A program made the position numbers and the translations under genes. Source: Methylobacterium bullatum (GTDB taxonomy: Bacteria > Pseudomonadota > Alphaproteobacteria > Rhizobiales > Beijerinckiaceae). Taken from it: a stretch of 64,000 nucleotides of DNA. A model generated the notes under the pieces. That model was not told where the DNA came from. It did no database searches and was given only the letters and a program-made list of their open reading frames with translations. The first letter of the stretch is position 1, and every line of letters begins with the position of its first letter. The stretch spans positions 1,462,001 to 1,526,000 of the forward strand of contig LR743504.1 in assembly GCA_902712845.1 (NCBI GenBank). The letters run 5' to 3'. This document shows positions 35,053 to 44,305 of this stretch, in pieces.

Positions 35053-38000
35053 CCACGATCACCCTTCGGGACACCACCTCCCAGAGCAGCGCCTCCCCGG
35101 CAACGGCCGTTGGTCAGGGCTTTCGTACAGCGACCGGCGGCATGATCGACCGCCGCCGCCCTCTGGACTTCACCTTCGACGGCCGCCGCTACAGCGGTTT
35201 CCAGGGCGATACCCTGGCCTCCGCGCTGTTGGCCAATGGCGTGAGGCTCGTCGCCCGGTCGTTCAAGTACCACCGCCCGCGCGGCATCCTCACCGCCGGT
35301 TCGGAGGAGCCGAACGCCCTCGTCGAACTGCGTTCGGGCGCGCGCCGGGAGCCGAACACCCGCGCCACCGTGGCCGAACTCTACGAGGGGCTGGAGGCGT
35401 CGAGCCAGAACCGCTGGCCGTCGCTGAAATACGACGCCCTCTCGGTCAACGCCCTGGCGGCGCCGGTCTTCGCGGCGGGCTTCTACTACAAGACCTTCAT
35501 GTGGCCGGCCGCTCTCTGGGAGAAGCTCTACGAGCCGATGATCCGCCGCGCCGCCGGCCTCGGCCGGGCCGCCCACGCGCCGGATCCCGACACCTACGAC
35601 AAGGCTTTCGCCTTCTGTGACGTGCTGGTCATCGGGGCCGGACCGGCCGGGCTCGCCGCGGCCCTGACCGCCGGACGGTCGGGTGCGCGTGTCATTCTCG
35701 TCGACGAGGATCACCGGACGGGGGGGCGCCTGCTCGCCGACCGGCGCGAGATCGCCGGGCGATCCGGTGCGGATTGGGTGGCGGATGCCCTCGCCGAACT
35801 GGAATCCCTGCCGGAGGTGCGCATCCTTCCCCGGACCACCTTGTTCGGGGTCTACGATCACGGAGCCTACGGGGCGGTCGAGCGCGTCGGCGATCATCTC
35901 GCCGTGCCCGCCGCCCATGCCCCGCGCCAGCGCATGTGGCGGATCACGGCCGAACGGGCCATCCTCGCCGCCGGAGCCATCGAGCGCCCGCACGTCTTCG
36001 GTGGCAACGACCGGCCCGGCGTGATGCTGGCCGGAGCGGTGCGGACCTACCTCAATCGATACGGCGTGCTGCCGGGGCGGAATGTTGCCGTCTTCACCTC
36101 GGGCGACGACGGCTGGCGCACCGTGGCCGATGTCGTCGCGGCCGGCGGACAGGTGGTGGCCGTGATCGATTCCCGCGCCTCGGTGCCGGCCGAGCTGCGC
36201 CGGGCGGCGGAGGCCGTCGGCGCGCAGGTGATTTGTGACGGCTACGTCACCGGCACGAAGGGGCATCTCGGCCTTGAGGCGATCGAGGTGGTGGACACCT
36301 ATGGCAGCCGCCAGACCATCGCCTGCGAGTGTCTCGCCATGGCCAATGGCTGGAACCCGATCGTGCATCTCGATTCGCATCTGTCGCGGCGCCCGGTCTG
36401 GGACGAGACGATCCACGCCTTCGTGCCGGGTGCGCTTCCCTCCGGCATGGTGGCCGTCGGGGCGGCGGGCGGAGCCTTCACCCTCGCTTCCTGCCTGGAG
36501 ACCGGCGGCCGGGCCGGTGCGGAGGCCGCCTCGGCCTGCGGGTTCGCCGGCGCCGCGCCTGAGATTCCGAAGACCGACCCCGAGAGTATCGCCCATACGC
36601 CGCTGTGGCGCGTGCCGGTCTCGAAGGGCAAGGCCTTCGTCGATTTCCAGAACGACGTGGCCGCCTCCGATGTGGAACTCGCCCATCGCGAGGGCTTCCG
36701 CGCGGTCGAGCTCCTGAAGCGCTACACCACCCTCGGTATGGCCACCGACCAGGGCAAGACCTCGAACCTCGCCGGGCTCGGCATCATGGCGGAGCTCACC
36801 GGCCAGCCGGTCGCGAGCGTCGGCACCACGATGTTCCGGCCGCCCTTCACCCCCGTCGCCATCGGCGCCTTCGCCGGGCATCACCGGGGCAAGGATTTCC
36901 GCGCGACCCGGCACGTCCCCTCCCATGCCTGGTGCGAGGAGCAGGGCGCGGTCTTCGTCGAGACCGGCCTATGGCTTCGTCCGGCCTACTTCCCGAAACC
37001 CGGCGAGACCGACTGGCTGGAAACGGTCAATCGCGAGGTGAACACGGTGCGCGCCCATGTCGGCATCTGCGATGTGACGACGTTGGGCAAGATCGACATC
37101 CAGGGCCGGGACGCCCGCGCCCTCATCGAGCGGGTCTGCGCCAATCCCTTCGGCACGCTGCCCGTGGGCAAGGCGCGCTACGCCGTACTCCTGCGCGAGG
37201 ACGGTTTCGTCCTGGACGACGGCACCATCGCGCGGCTGGGCGAGAGCCATTTCGTGATGACGGCCTCTACGGCCAACGCTGCCAAGGTCATGCAGCACCT
37301 CGAATTCTGCCACCAATGGCTGTGGCCTGAACTCGATGTGCAGATGGTTTCGGTGAGCGAGCAATGGGCGCAATACGCCGTAGCCGGCCCGCGCGCCCGC
37401 GACACGTTGCTGGGCATCGTCGATCCCGGTTTCGACCTGTCGAACGAGGCCTTCCCCTTCCTGGCCTGCGCCGACGTCACGGTCGGAGGGGGCATCCCCG
37501 CACGTCTGTTCCGCATCTCGTTCTCGGGCGAACTCGCCTATGAACTCGCTGTGCCGGCGGCATATGGCGACGCCGCCTGGCGGGCGGTCATGGCGGCGGG
37601 CTCGGCCCACGGCATCACGGCCTACGGCTCGGAGGCGCTCTCGGTGATGCGCATCGAGAAGGGCCATGCGGCCGGCGCCGAGATCAACGGCCAGACCACG
37701 GCGCGCGACATCGGCCTCGGCGGCATGCTCGCCAAGAAGAAGGATTACATCGGCCGCCTGATGAAGGAGCGCCCAGCCCTCGTCGATCCCGAGCGGCCGA
37801 TCCTCGTGGGTTTCCGCCCGGTCGACCGCAGCCAGCGCCTGCGCGCGGGGGCACGTTTCCTCGCCATCGGTGCTGCCCCGAGCCTCGCGGCCGACGAGGG
37901 CACCATGACCTCGGTCGCCTATTCACCGAGCCTCGGCCACTGGATCGGGATCGGCCTGATCCGCCGCGGCCCCGAGCGCCATGGGACACGGGTACGCGCC

Positions 38001-38087
38001 TACGATCCTGTGCGCGACGGGGATGTCGAAGTCGAGATCTGCTCGCCGGTCTTCATCGACCCGAAAGAGGAGAAGCTGCGTGTCTGA
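35049..38087 (+). CDS. mgdC: N-methylglutamate dehydrogenase subunit C (sarcosine oxidase alpha-like)
   Basis: The large subunit, 1012 residues. N-terminal ferredoxin-like domain (FTFDGRRYSGFQGDTLASAL, about 30-110), an FAD/NAD-binding domain (VLVIGAGPAGLAAALTAG at about 192-209), and a C-terminal GcvT-like folate-binding domain (about 620-1000, including LGKIDIQGRDARAL) that channels the C1 unit to tetrahydrofolate. The ATG at 35049 overlaps the mgdB stop; longer in-frame readings upstream are antisense-like noise. Length and domain order match SoxA-type subunits. Confidence 0.92.
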   Translation: MTTITLRDTTSQSSASPATAVGQGFRTATGGMIDRRRPLDFTFDGRRYSGFQGDTLASALLANGVRLVARSFKYHRPRGILTAGSEEPNALVELRSGARREPNTRATVAELYEGLEASSQNRWPSLKYDALSVNALAAPVFAAGFYYKTFMWPAALWEKLYEPMIRRAAGLGRAAHAPDPDTYDKAFAFCDVLVIGAGPAGLAAALTAGRSGARVILVDEDHRTGGRLLADRREIAGRSGADWVADALAELESLPEVRILPRTTLFGVYDHGAYGAVERVGDHLAVPAAHAPRQRMWRITAERAILAAGAIERPHVFGGNDRPGVMLAGAVRTYLNRYGVLPGRNVAVFTSGDDGWRTVADVVAAGGQVVAVIDSRASVPAELRRAAEAVGAQVICDGYVTGTKGHLGLEAIEVVDTYGSRQTIACECLAMANGWNPIVHLDSHLSRRPVWDETIHAFVPGALPSGMVAVGAAGGAFTLASCLETGGRAGAEAASACGFAGAAPEIPKTDPESIAHTPLWRVPVSKGKAFVDFQNDVAASDVELAHREGFRAVELLKRYTTLGMATDQGKTSNLAGLGIMAELTGQPVASVGTTMFRPPFTPVAIGAFAGHHRGKDFRATRHVPSHAWCEEQGAVFVETGLWLRPAYFPKPGETDWLETVNREVNTVRAHVGICDVTTLGKIDIQGRDARALIERVCANPFGTLPVGKARYAVLLREDGFVLDDGTIARLGESHFVMTASTANAAKVMQHLEFCHQWLWPELDVQMVSVSEQWAQYAVAGPRARDTLLGIVDPGFDLSNEAFPFLACADVTVGGGIPARLFRISFSGELAYELAVPAAYGDAAWRAVMAAGSAHGITAYGSEALSVMRIEKGHAAGAEINGQTTARDIGLGGMLAKKKDYIGRLMKERPALVDPERPILVGFRPVDRSQRLRAGARFLAIGAAPSLAADEGTMTSVAYSPSLGHWIGIGLIRRGPERHGTRVRAYDPVRDGDVEVEICSPVFIDPKEEKLRV

Positions 38088-38697
38088 TGCAACCGAGACG
38101 ACATGGCGGCCGAGAAGCGCCTGGGCGGGAATCGCACCGGTCGGCCGGCACGGACGTCCGGGCGGCGAGCCCGGTCTCACCCTGACCCTGCGCGACGAAT
38201 TCGGCCTCGCCACCCTGATTGCGGTGAAAGGGCGGACCGACGCCCTGCAGCAGGTTCTGGACGAGCGCTTCGGCTGGTCGCTGCCCGATAAAGGTACCGC
38301 CAGCCTGACGGGAGAGCGGGGACTGGTCTGGTCCGGACCGGATCAATGGCTCGTTCTCTTCGAGAGCCGCGCCGAGATGGCGGGCCTCGGCGGGGCACTG
38401 CAGGGTATCGCCGCGGTCACGGACCAGAGCGACGCCCGCGCCATCGTCCGCGTGTCCGGGCGCGATGCCCGGGCGTTCCTTGCCAAGGGCCTCGCCATCG
38501 ATCTTCATCCCCGCGCCTTCGAGCCCGGGCATGTCGCCGTCACCGCCCTCGCGCATATGGGCGCACAGGTCTGGCAGCGGGACGCGTCCCCGACCTATGA
38601 CCTCGCCGTGGCACGCAGCTTTGCCGGCAGCGTCTGGTCTTGGCTGAGCCATGCCGCGGATGAGTTCGGCTACGATGTTCGCAAGGCGGCGCCGTGA
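38080..38697 (+). CDS. mgdD: N-methylglutamate dehydrogenase subunit D (sarcosine oxidase gamma-like)
   Basis: A 205-residue subunit related to the GcvT fold (SoxG). Recognisable stretches are GPDQWLVLF, VTDQSDARAIVRVSGRDAR and SFAGSVWSWL. The GTG start at 38080 overlaps the mgdC stop by 8 bases and gives the family's length. It completes mgdABCD; the XRE-cupin regulator gene converges on it with a 14-base gap. Confidence 0.88.
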   Translation: MSDATETTWRPRSAWAGIAPVGRHGRPGGEPGLTLTLRDEFGLATLIAVKGRTDALQQVLDERFGWSLPDKGTASLTGERGLVWSGPDQWLVLFESRAEMAGLGGALQGIAAVTDQSDARAIVRVSGRDARAFLAKGLAIDLHPRAFEPGHVAVTALAHMGAQVWQRDASPTYDLAVARSFAGSVWSWLSHAADEFGYDVRKAAP

Positions 38698-38711
38698 GCG
38701 GATCCGGTGGC

Positions 38712-39326
38712 TCAGCCGCGCGGGTATACGATGATGGACAGGTAGGTCATTGGCGTCTTGATGAGTTTGGCCGGACCGTGGGACGCCGCCGAATCGAACA
38801 GCAGCGAGTCTCCCGGCTGCAGCGTGTAATCGTGCTTGTCGTGACGATAGATGACTTCGCCGGTCAGCATGTAGATGAACTCGGTCCCGGCGTGGCGAAA
38901 CCCCGTATAGGATTCGGCATCGTTTTCCAGTGTGATCAGGTAGGGCTCGACGACGATTTCACCGCGCAGGCCCGCCCCGAGAAGCTCGTAGAGATGCCCG
39001 GCTTTCGTCCCGCGCCGCTCGATGACGACACCCTGCCCGCGCTTGACGAAGGAGCAGTCTCGGCTCTCCTCGAAAGCCGAGAACAGCACGGTGATGGGCA
39101 CGTTCAAGGCCTTCGCGACGGCATTGATCGACGACAGGGACGGTGAGATCTGCCCGTTCTCCATCTTGGAGATCATGCCTGGCGAGATCCCGGCGGCTGT
39201 TCCAAGATCGACAACCGAGAGGTCGCGCTCGCGACGCAGGTGCCGGATCTGGTGGCCCAATGCCCGCTCGAGGCTTCGTTCCTGATCGGTCGGCGCATTG
39301 GAGGCAGTGTTCAGCATCGTTTCCAA
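38712..39326 (-). CDS. XRE-family regulator with C-terminal cupin
   Basis: A 204-residue protein: Cro/C1-type helix-turn-helix at about 24-80 (IRHLRRERDLSVVDLGTAAG, then ISKMENGQISPSL) and a cupin_2 sensor domain at about 125-195 (GTEFIYMLTGEVIYRHDKH, PGDSLLFDSAASHGP). Such PuuR/MmsR-like regulators often sit beside amine and amino-acid catabolic genes. Placed between mgdABCD and mgsABC and divergent from the latter, it is a likely regulator of the methylamine pathway. The ligand is unknown. Confidence 0.83.
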   Translation of the reverse strand: METMLNTASNAPTDQERSLERALGHQIRHLRRERDLSVVDLGTAAGISPGMISKMENGQISPSLSSINAVAKALNVPITVLFSAFEESRDCSFVKRGQGVVIERRGTKAGHLYELLGAGLRGEIVVEPYLITLENDAESYTGFRHAGTEFIYMLTGEVIYRHDKHDYTLQPGDSLLFDSAASHGPAKLIKTPMTYLSIIVYPRG

Positions 39327-39752
39327 GCAATCTCATCGCAACGTCGGTCGTTCGAAAGCACGTCTCGTTCCCCGGCGCTGCCGGTCTCATCACGACAGGG
39401 CGTCGATCTCCACCGGGGATCGATCGCCGCGGACCTTTCGCAGGCACGTCGGCCCCCGCCAAAGAGGGCGCGAGGGCGTGCCGTTGGCGGCCATGTCTCC
39501 GTCGCCGAAGTGTAAGTCCTCGGGCCGTGCATGACTATGTGGCATCACGAGCGGTCATCGCGATGCGTGGAGTATGCGCCCGGTGCGCCGAGACCCCGAT
39601 CCGTTGCGCTCTCCACCTCCATGCGCTCCCGAACCCAGCGGCCGCCCGCCCTCCTGTTTTCTTTTGAAGAAATAATTGTTCCCGAGATTGACCCCTGTGG
39701 GTGATCCGTGCGACCAGTCCTTTCAAGGGACGGGTCGGCGTGGAGACCAAGT
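39327..39752 (+). promoter_or_regulatory. Regulatory region upstream of mgsABC
   Basis: No gene is supported. An AT-rich patch around 39656-39682 in otherwise GC-rich DNA lies about 70-100 bases before mgsA and is the likely promoter position. The region is shared with the divergent XRE-cupin regulator gene. No -35/-10 pair or operator can be named with confidence. Confidence 0.4.
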
Positions 39753-40646
39753 ATGTGCGGTATTGTCGGGTTGTTTCTGAAGAATCCTGATCTGGAGCCT
39801 CGTCTGGGGTCTCTGCTGTCGACGATGCTCGAGACGATGACGGGGCGTGGTCCGGACAGTGCTGGTTTTGCCGTCTACGGAGCCGACGGAGCCGGGGTGA
39901 AGCTGACCCTGCGTGGGGCCGACAGGGCATCACTCGCCGACGCGGTCGCCCGTCTCGAGAGCCGGCTGGGGCGCGGTGTGGAGGCGGTGGCGCGCGACAC
40001 CCATACGGTGATCGACGTTCCGGCGGCCCTCGAGGGCGACGTGCGTAGCTTTCTCGGTGCCGAGGCGGCCGGAATCGACGTGGTCAGCGCCGGCCGGCGG
40101 ATGGAGATCTACAAGGAGGTCGGGTTGCCGGCTGCCGTCGCCGCGCGGTTCGATCTCGCGGGCATGACCGGCACCCATGGAATCGGCCATACCCGCATGG
40201 CCACGGAGAGCGCGGTCACCACCAACGGCGCGCACCCGTTCTCTACGGGCATCGACGAATGCCTGGTCCATAACGGCTCGCTGTCGAACCACAACGACAT
40301 GCGCCGCCGCCTCGAGCGCGAAGGGCTCACCTTCGCCACCAAGAACGACACCGAGGTCGCGGCCGGCTACCTGAGTTGGCGCATGCGCGAAGGCGCGTCT
40401 CTCAAGCAGGCCCTGGAATCGAGCCTGTCGGATCTCGACGGCTTCTTCACCTTCGTGGTCGGCACCGAGACAGGTTTTGCCGTGGTGCGCGATCCCATCG
40501 CCTGCAAGCCGGCGGTGATGGCCGAGACCGACGATTACGTGGCGTTCGGCTCCGAGTACCGGGCCCTCGTGGGTCTGCCCGGCATCGCCTCCGCCCGCGT
40601 CTTCGAACCCGAACCCGCCAAGGTCTACGCCTGGGAGCGTCACTGA
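39753..40646 (+). CDS. mgsA: N-methylglutamate synthase subunit A (class II glutamine amidotransferase-like)
   Basis: A 297-residue Ntn-hydrolase subunit. MCGIVGLF at the start gives the catalytic Cys2 after removal of Met; GRGPDSAGFAVYG, GIGHTRMATES and VHNGSLSN complete the amidotransferase signatures. In NMG synthase this part acts on gamma-glutamylmethylamide and releases methylamine for transfer to 2-oxoglutarate. It overlaps mgsB by one base (TGATG). Confidence 0.9.
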   Translation: MCGIVGLFLKNPDLEPRLGSLLSTMLETMTGRGPDSAGFAVYGADGAGVKLTLRGADRASLADAVARLESRLGRGVEAVARDTHTVIDVPAALEGDVRSFLGAEAAGIDVVSAGRRMEIYKEVGLPAAVAARFDLAGMTGTHGIGHTRMATESAVTTNGAHPFSTGIDECLVHNGSLSNHNDMRRRLEREGLTFATKNDTEVAAGYLSWRMREGASLKQALESSLSDLDGFFTFVVGTETGFAVVRDPIACKPAVMAETDDYVAFGSEYRALVGLPGIASARVFEPEPAKVYAWERH

Positions 40647-41335
40647 TGTCGTCCTACGATCTCAACCAGGCGCCCCTGCGCGACCTCAACCGGGCACTGC
40701 ACGCCCTGCGCCCCGACACCAACGAGACCCACTGGACCATCACCGGTCCGGATGGCCGCCACGCCATCGCGGTGGGCCTCGATGCGCCCATCTCCGTCGA
40801 GATCGAGGGGAATGTCGGCTATTACTGTGCCGGCATGAACAAGCTCGCGAGTGTCGTGATCAACGGCAATGCGGGCGTGGGTGTCGCCGAGAACATGATG
40901 TCGGGCTTCGTCCATGTGCGCGGCGACGTCAGCCAGTCGGCCGGCGCCACGGCGCATGGCGGCCTCCTCGTGGTCGACGGCAATGCGGGCGCGCGCTGCG
41001 GCATCTCGATGAAGGGCATCGACATCGTCGTGAAGGGCTCGATCGGCCACATGTCGGCCTTCATGGCCCAGGCCGGGACCCTGACCGTGCTCGGCGATGC
41101 CGGCGAGGCTTTGGGCGATTCCCTCTACGAAGCGCGGCTCTACGTGCGGGGCTCGGTCAAGAGCCTGGGCGCCGATTGCATCGAGAAGGAGATGCGCGAC
41201 GAGCACCGCGAGCAGCTCTACGCCAAGCTCCAGGCCGCCGGCCTCGCCGGCGAGGTCAACCCATCGGAGTTCCGGCGCTACGGCTCCGCTCGCCGCCTCT
41301 ATCATTTCAACGTCGACAACGCCGGAGCCTACTGA
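40646..41335 (+). CDS. mgsB: N-methylglutamate synthase subunit B (GltB C-terminal GXGXG domain-like)
   Basis: A 229-residue right-handed beta-helix protein like the last domain of glutamate synthase. Repeated Gly-Asn-x-Gly and Gly-Asp turns can be followed from residue 55 to 180 (INGNAGVGVAENMMSG, VDGNAGARCGISMKG, VLGDAGEALGDS). It structurally joins the amidotransferase and synthase subunits. The ATG overlaps the mgsA stop, and the stop overlaps the mgsC start. Confidence 0.9.
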   Translation: MSSYDLNQAPLRDLNRALHALRPDTNETHWTITGPDGRHAIAVGLDAPISVEIEGNVGYYCAGMNKLASVVINGNAGVGVAENMMSGFVHVRGDVSQSAGATAHGGLLVVDGNAGARCGISMKGIDIVVKGSIGHMSAFMAQAGTLTVLGDAGEALGDSLYEARLYVRGSVKSLGADCIEKEMRDEHREQLYAKLQAAGLAGEVNPSEFRRYGSARRLYHFNVDNAGAY

Positions 41336-42696
41336 TGGCCGAGACTCCCAAGGACCCGACCCTAAAGGATGCGCGTCCCCTGCCGCGCACCAAGCCGCGC
41401 TTCTCGGCGACCTTCACCCCCGACGTCATGTCGGAGATCCGCCGCGCCGCCGCCACCGGCATCTACGATATCCGGGGCGCGGGGGCGAAGCGCAAGCTGC
41501 CGCATTTCGACGACCTCCTGTTCCTGGGCGCCTCGATCAGCCGCTACCCGCTGGAGGGGTACCGTGAGCGCTGCGGCACCGAGGTAGTGCTGGGGGCCCG
41601 CTTCGCCTCGAAGCCGATCCACCTCAAGACCCCGATCACCATCGCGGGGATGAGCTTCGGCTCGCTCTCGGCCCAGGCCAAGGAGGCGCTCGGGCGCGGG
41701 GCGACGCTGGCCGGCACCTCGACCACCACCGGCGACGGCGGCATGACGCAGGAGGAGCGCGGGCATTCGCAGACGCTGGTCTACCAGTACCTGCCCTCGC
41801 GCTACGGCATGAACCCGGACGACCTGCGCAAGGCGGACGCGATCGAGATCGTCATCGGCCAGGGCGCCAAGCCCGGCGGCGGCGGCATGCTGCTCGGCCA
41901 GAAGATCACCGAGCGTGTCGCCGGCATGCGCTGCCTGCCCCCGGGCGTCGACCAGCGCTCGGCCTGTCGCCACCCGGACTGGACCGGGCCGGACGACCTC
42001 GAGATCAAGATCGAGGAACTGCGGGAGATCACCGATGGCGAGAAGCCGATCTACGTGAAGGTCGGCGCCTCGCGGCCCTATTACGATACCGCGCTCGCCG
42101 CCAAGTCCGGTGCCGACGTGGTTGTCCTCGACGGCATGCAGGGCGGCACGGCCGCCACCCAGGACGTGTTCATCGAGCATGTCGGCATCCCGATCCTGGC
42201 GGCGATCCGCCCCGCGGTGCAGGCGCTGCAGGACCTCGGCCTGCACCGGAAGGTGCAACTCGTGGTCTCGGGCGGCATCCGCTCGGGAGCCGATGTGGCC
42301 AAGGCCCTGGCGCTCGGCGCCGACGCCGTCGCCATCGGCACGGCGGCGCTCATCGCGCTGGGCGACAACGATCCGCGCTGGGAGGCCGACTATCAGGCCC
42401 TCGGCACCACCGCCGGAGCCTACGACGACTGGCACGAGGGCAAGGATCCCGCCGGTATCACCACGCAGGATCCGGAACTGGCCAAGCGCCTCGACCCCGT
42501 CCTGGCCGGGCGGCGTCTGGCCAACTACCTCGCCGTGATGACCTTGGAGGCGCAGACCATCGCGCGCGCCTGCGGCAAGAGCCACCTGCACAACCTCGAG
42601 CCCGAGGATCTCGTGGCGCTCACCATCGAGGCCGCCGCCATGGCGCAGGTGCCGATGGCCGGCACGGGCTGGATTCCGGGCAAGACCGGCTTCTGA
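41335..42696 (+). CDS. mgsC: N-methylglutamate synthase subunit C (FMN-binding glutamate synthase-like)
   Basis: A 453-residue TIM-barrel flavoprotein. FMN-site signatures of the GltB central domain are seen: ITIAGMSFGSLSAQAKEAL, STTTGDGGM, KPGGGGMLLGQK, KVGASRPYYDT and VVLDGMQGGTAATQ. It performs the reductive transfer of methylamine to 2-oxoglutarate to give NMG. The short leading part (residues 1-60) is less conserved. It ends 87 bases before gmaS with a hairpin between. Confidence 0.92.
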   Translation: MAETPKDPTLKDARPLPRTKPRFSATFTPDVMSEIRRAAATGIYDIRGAGAKRKLPHFDDLLFLGASISRYPLEGYRERCGTEVVLGARFASKPIHLKTPITIAGMSFGSLSAQAKEALGRGATLAGTSTTTGDGGMTQEERGHSQTLVYQYLPSRYGMNPDDLRKADAIEIVIGQGAKPGGGGMLLGQKITERVAGMRCLPPGVDQRSACRHPDWTGPDDLEIKIEELREITDGEKPIYVKVGASRPYYDTALAAKSGADVVVLDGMQGGTAATQDVFIEHVGIPILAAIRPAVQALQDLGLHRKVQLVVSGGIRSGADVAKALALGADAVAIGTAALIALGDNDPRWEADYQALGTTAGAYDDWHEGKDPAGITTQDPELAKRLDPVLAGRRLANYLAVMTLEAQTIARACGKSHLHNLEPEDLVALTIEAAAMAQVPMAGTGWIPGKTGF

Positions 42697-42704
42697 GCAC
42701 AACG

Positions 42705-42731
42705 AAGGGCCGTCCCGCGGGGGCGGCCTTT
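42705..42731 (+). terminator. Hairpin between mgsC and gmaS
   Basis: A 12-bp stem with two G-U pairs (AAGGGCCGTCCC with GGGGCGGCCTTT) and a 3-base loop, followed by TTTCCC. It may partly terminate mgs transcripts, so gmaS could be expressed separately or at a different level. Confidence 0.55.
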
Positions 42732-42783
42732 CCCTTCGACAGCACGGCCGAGCGGGCCGCCCGATTCAACGCAGGGTGACGCC

Positions 42784-44082
42784 ATGAACACGGATCTCGA
42801 AACCGTCGCGAAAGAGCGCGGCATCAAGTACTTCCTCGTCTCCTACACGGACCTGTTCGGCACGCAGCGCGCCAAGCTCGTCCCGGCCGCTGCCATCGCC
42901 AGCACCTGTAGGAACGGCGCAGGGTTCGCAGGCTTCGCCACCTGGCTCGACATGAGCCCGGCCGATGCCGACCTCCTCGCCGTGCCCGATGCTGCCGGCC
43001 TGATCCAGCTGCCCTGGAAGCGGGAGGTCGGCTGGCTACCCGCCGACCTGGTCATGGGCGGCAAGCCGGTGGAGCAGGGGCCACGCAACATCCTCAAGCG
43101 CCTGATCGCTGAGGCGGCCCGCGACGGATTGCAGATGAAGACCGGCGTCGAGTGCGAGTTCTTCCTGATCACGCCGGACGGTTCCGAGCCGGCGGACATG
43201 GCCGACCGGCAGATGAAGCCGTGCTACGACCAGTCGGCCCTCATGCGCCGCTACGACGTGATCACTGAGATCTGCGACGCGATGCTGGAACTCGGCTGGA
43301 AGCCGTACCAGAACGACCACGAGGACGCGAACGGGCAGTTCGAGATGAACTGGGACTACGACGACGCCCTGGTCACCGCCGACCGACACGCCTTCTTCAA
43401 GTACATGACCCGCTCGATCGCCGAGAAGCACGGCCTGCGCGCGACCTTCATGCCCAAGCCCTTCATGGACCTGACCGGCTCCGGCTGCCACGCCCACGTT
43501 TCGCTCTGGAGGGGCGACCGCAACGTCTTCGCCGATGCGTCGGACGAGATCGGAATGTCGCGGGAGGGCTATCACTTCATCGGCGGTCTCATCCACTCCG
43601 CCGATGCGCTGGCCGCCATCACCAACCCGTGCGTGAATTCCTACAAGCGCATCAATGCCCCGCGCACCACGTCCGGTGCGACCTGGGCACCCAACACCGT
43701 GACCTATACGGGCAACAACCGCACCCACATGATCCGCATCCCCGATGGCGGGCGCTTCGAGTTCCGCCTCGCCGACGGTGCGGCCAATCCCTACCTGCTC
43801 CAGGCGGGCCTCCTCGCCGCCGGCCTCGACGGCCTGCGCAACCGGCGTGATCCGGGCCAGCGCCTCGACATCAACATGTACACGGACGGCCATAAGGTTG
43901 AGGGCGTCAAATGTCTGCCGCTCAACATGCTCGACGCCATGCGGGCCCTCGAGAAATGCGACGTGCTCAACGAGGCCCTGGGCTCGTTCGTGCCGAGCTA
44001 TCTCAAGCTCAAGACCGAAGAATGGAACGCCTATTCTCGCCACCTCACCCAGTGGGAACGCGACACCACGCTCGATTGCTGA
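42784..44082 (+). CDS. gmaS: Gamma-glutamylmethylamide synthetase
   Basis: ATP-dependent ligase joining methylamine to the gamma-carboxyl of glutamate, the first step of the NMG pathway. 432 residues of the glutamine-synthetase superfamily (GSIII/GlnT-like): N-terminal FLVSYTDLFGTQRAKLVP, catalytic-domain ECEFFLI, NDHEDANGQFEMNW, the ATP-site stretch GSGCHAHVSLW, and SYKRINAPRT near residue 287. Linkage to mgs and mgd genes separates it from ordinary glutamine synthetases or ethanolamine ligases. Confidence 0.92.
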   Translation: MNTDLETVAKERGIKYFLVSYTDLFGTQRAKLVPAAAIASTCRNGAGFAGFATWLDMSPADADLLAVPDAAGLIQLPWKREVGWLPADLVMGGKPVEQGPRNILKRLIAEAARDGLQMKTGVECEFFLITPDGSEPADMADRQMKPCYDQSALMRRYDVITEICDAMLELGWKPYQNDHEDANGQFEMNWDYDDALVTADRHAFFKYMTRSIAEKHGLRATFMPKPFMDLTGSGCHAHVSLWRGDRNVFADASDEIGMSREGYHFIGGLIHSADALAAITNPCVNSYKRINAPRTTSGATWAPNTVTYTGNNRTHMIRIPDGGRFEFRLADGAANPYLLQAGLLAAGLDGLRNRRDPGQRLDINMYTDGHKVEGVKCLPLNMLDAMRALEKCDVLNEALGSFVPSYLKLKTEEWNAYSRHLTQWERDTTLDC

Positions 44083-44305
44083 AGCCCGGACCACCCGTCG
44101 GTCCCGGCGGGGGAATCCGCGCGAGTTGCCCCCGCCCTCGCGCGAAGGGGTTCCCGGCCGAACGGATTCCGGCGGGATCATGCTTGAATAGAACCACAGT
44201 GAAGGACATATCGCTTCCGGTTGCCGGTCCCGAGATTTGGGTGCATGAACCGGCTGATCTCGGCTTTTCGGTCCGAAACAGACGACGACGGGCGGGAAGA
44301 GCTCT

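Noticed and set aside
41869..41900. CRISPR-like or repeat-like GGC-rich tract in mgsC
   Set aside because: It encodes the conserved KPGGGGMLLG loop of the FMN domain; there are no spacers or regular repeats.
44107..44138. Stem (GGCGGGGG with CCCCCGCC) after gmaS as a terminator
   Set aside because: The loop is 16 bases and no T-run follows; too weak to list as a feature.
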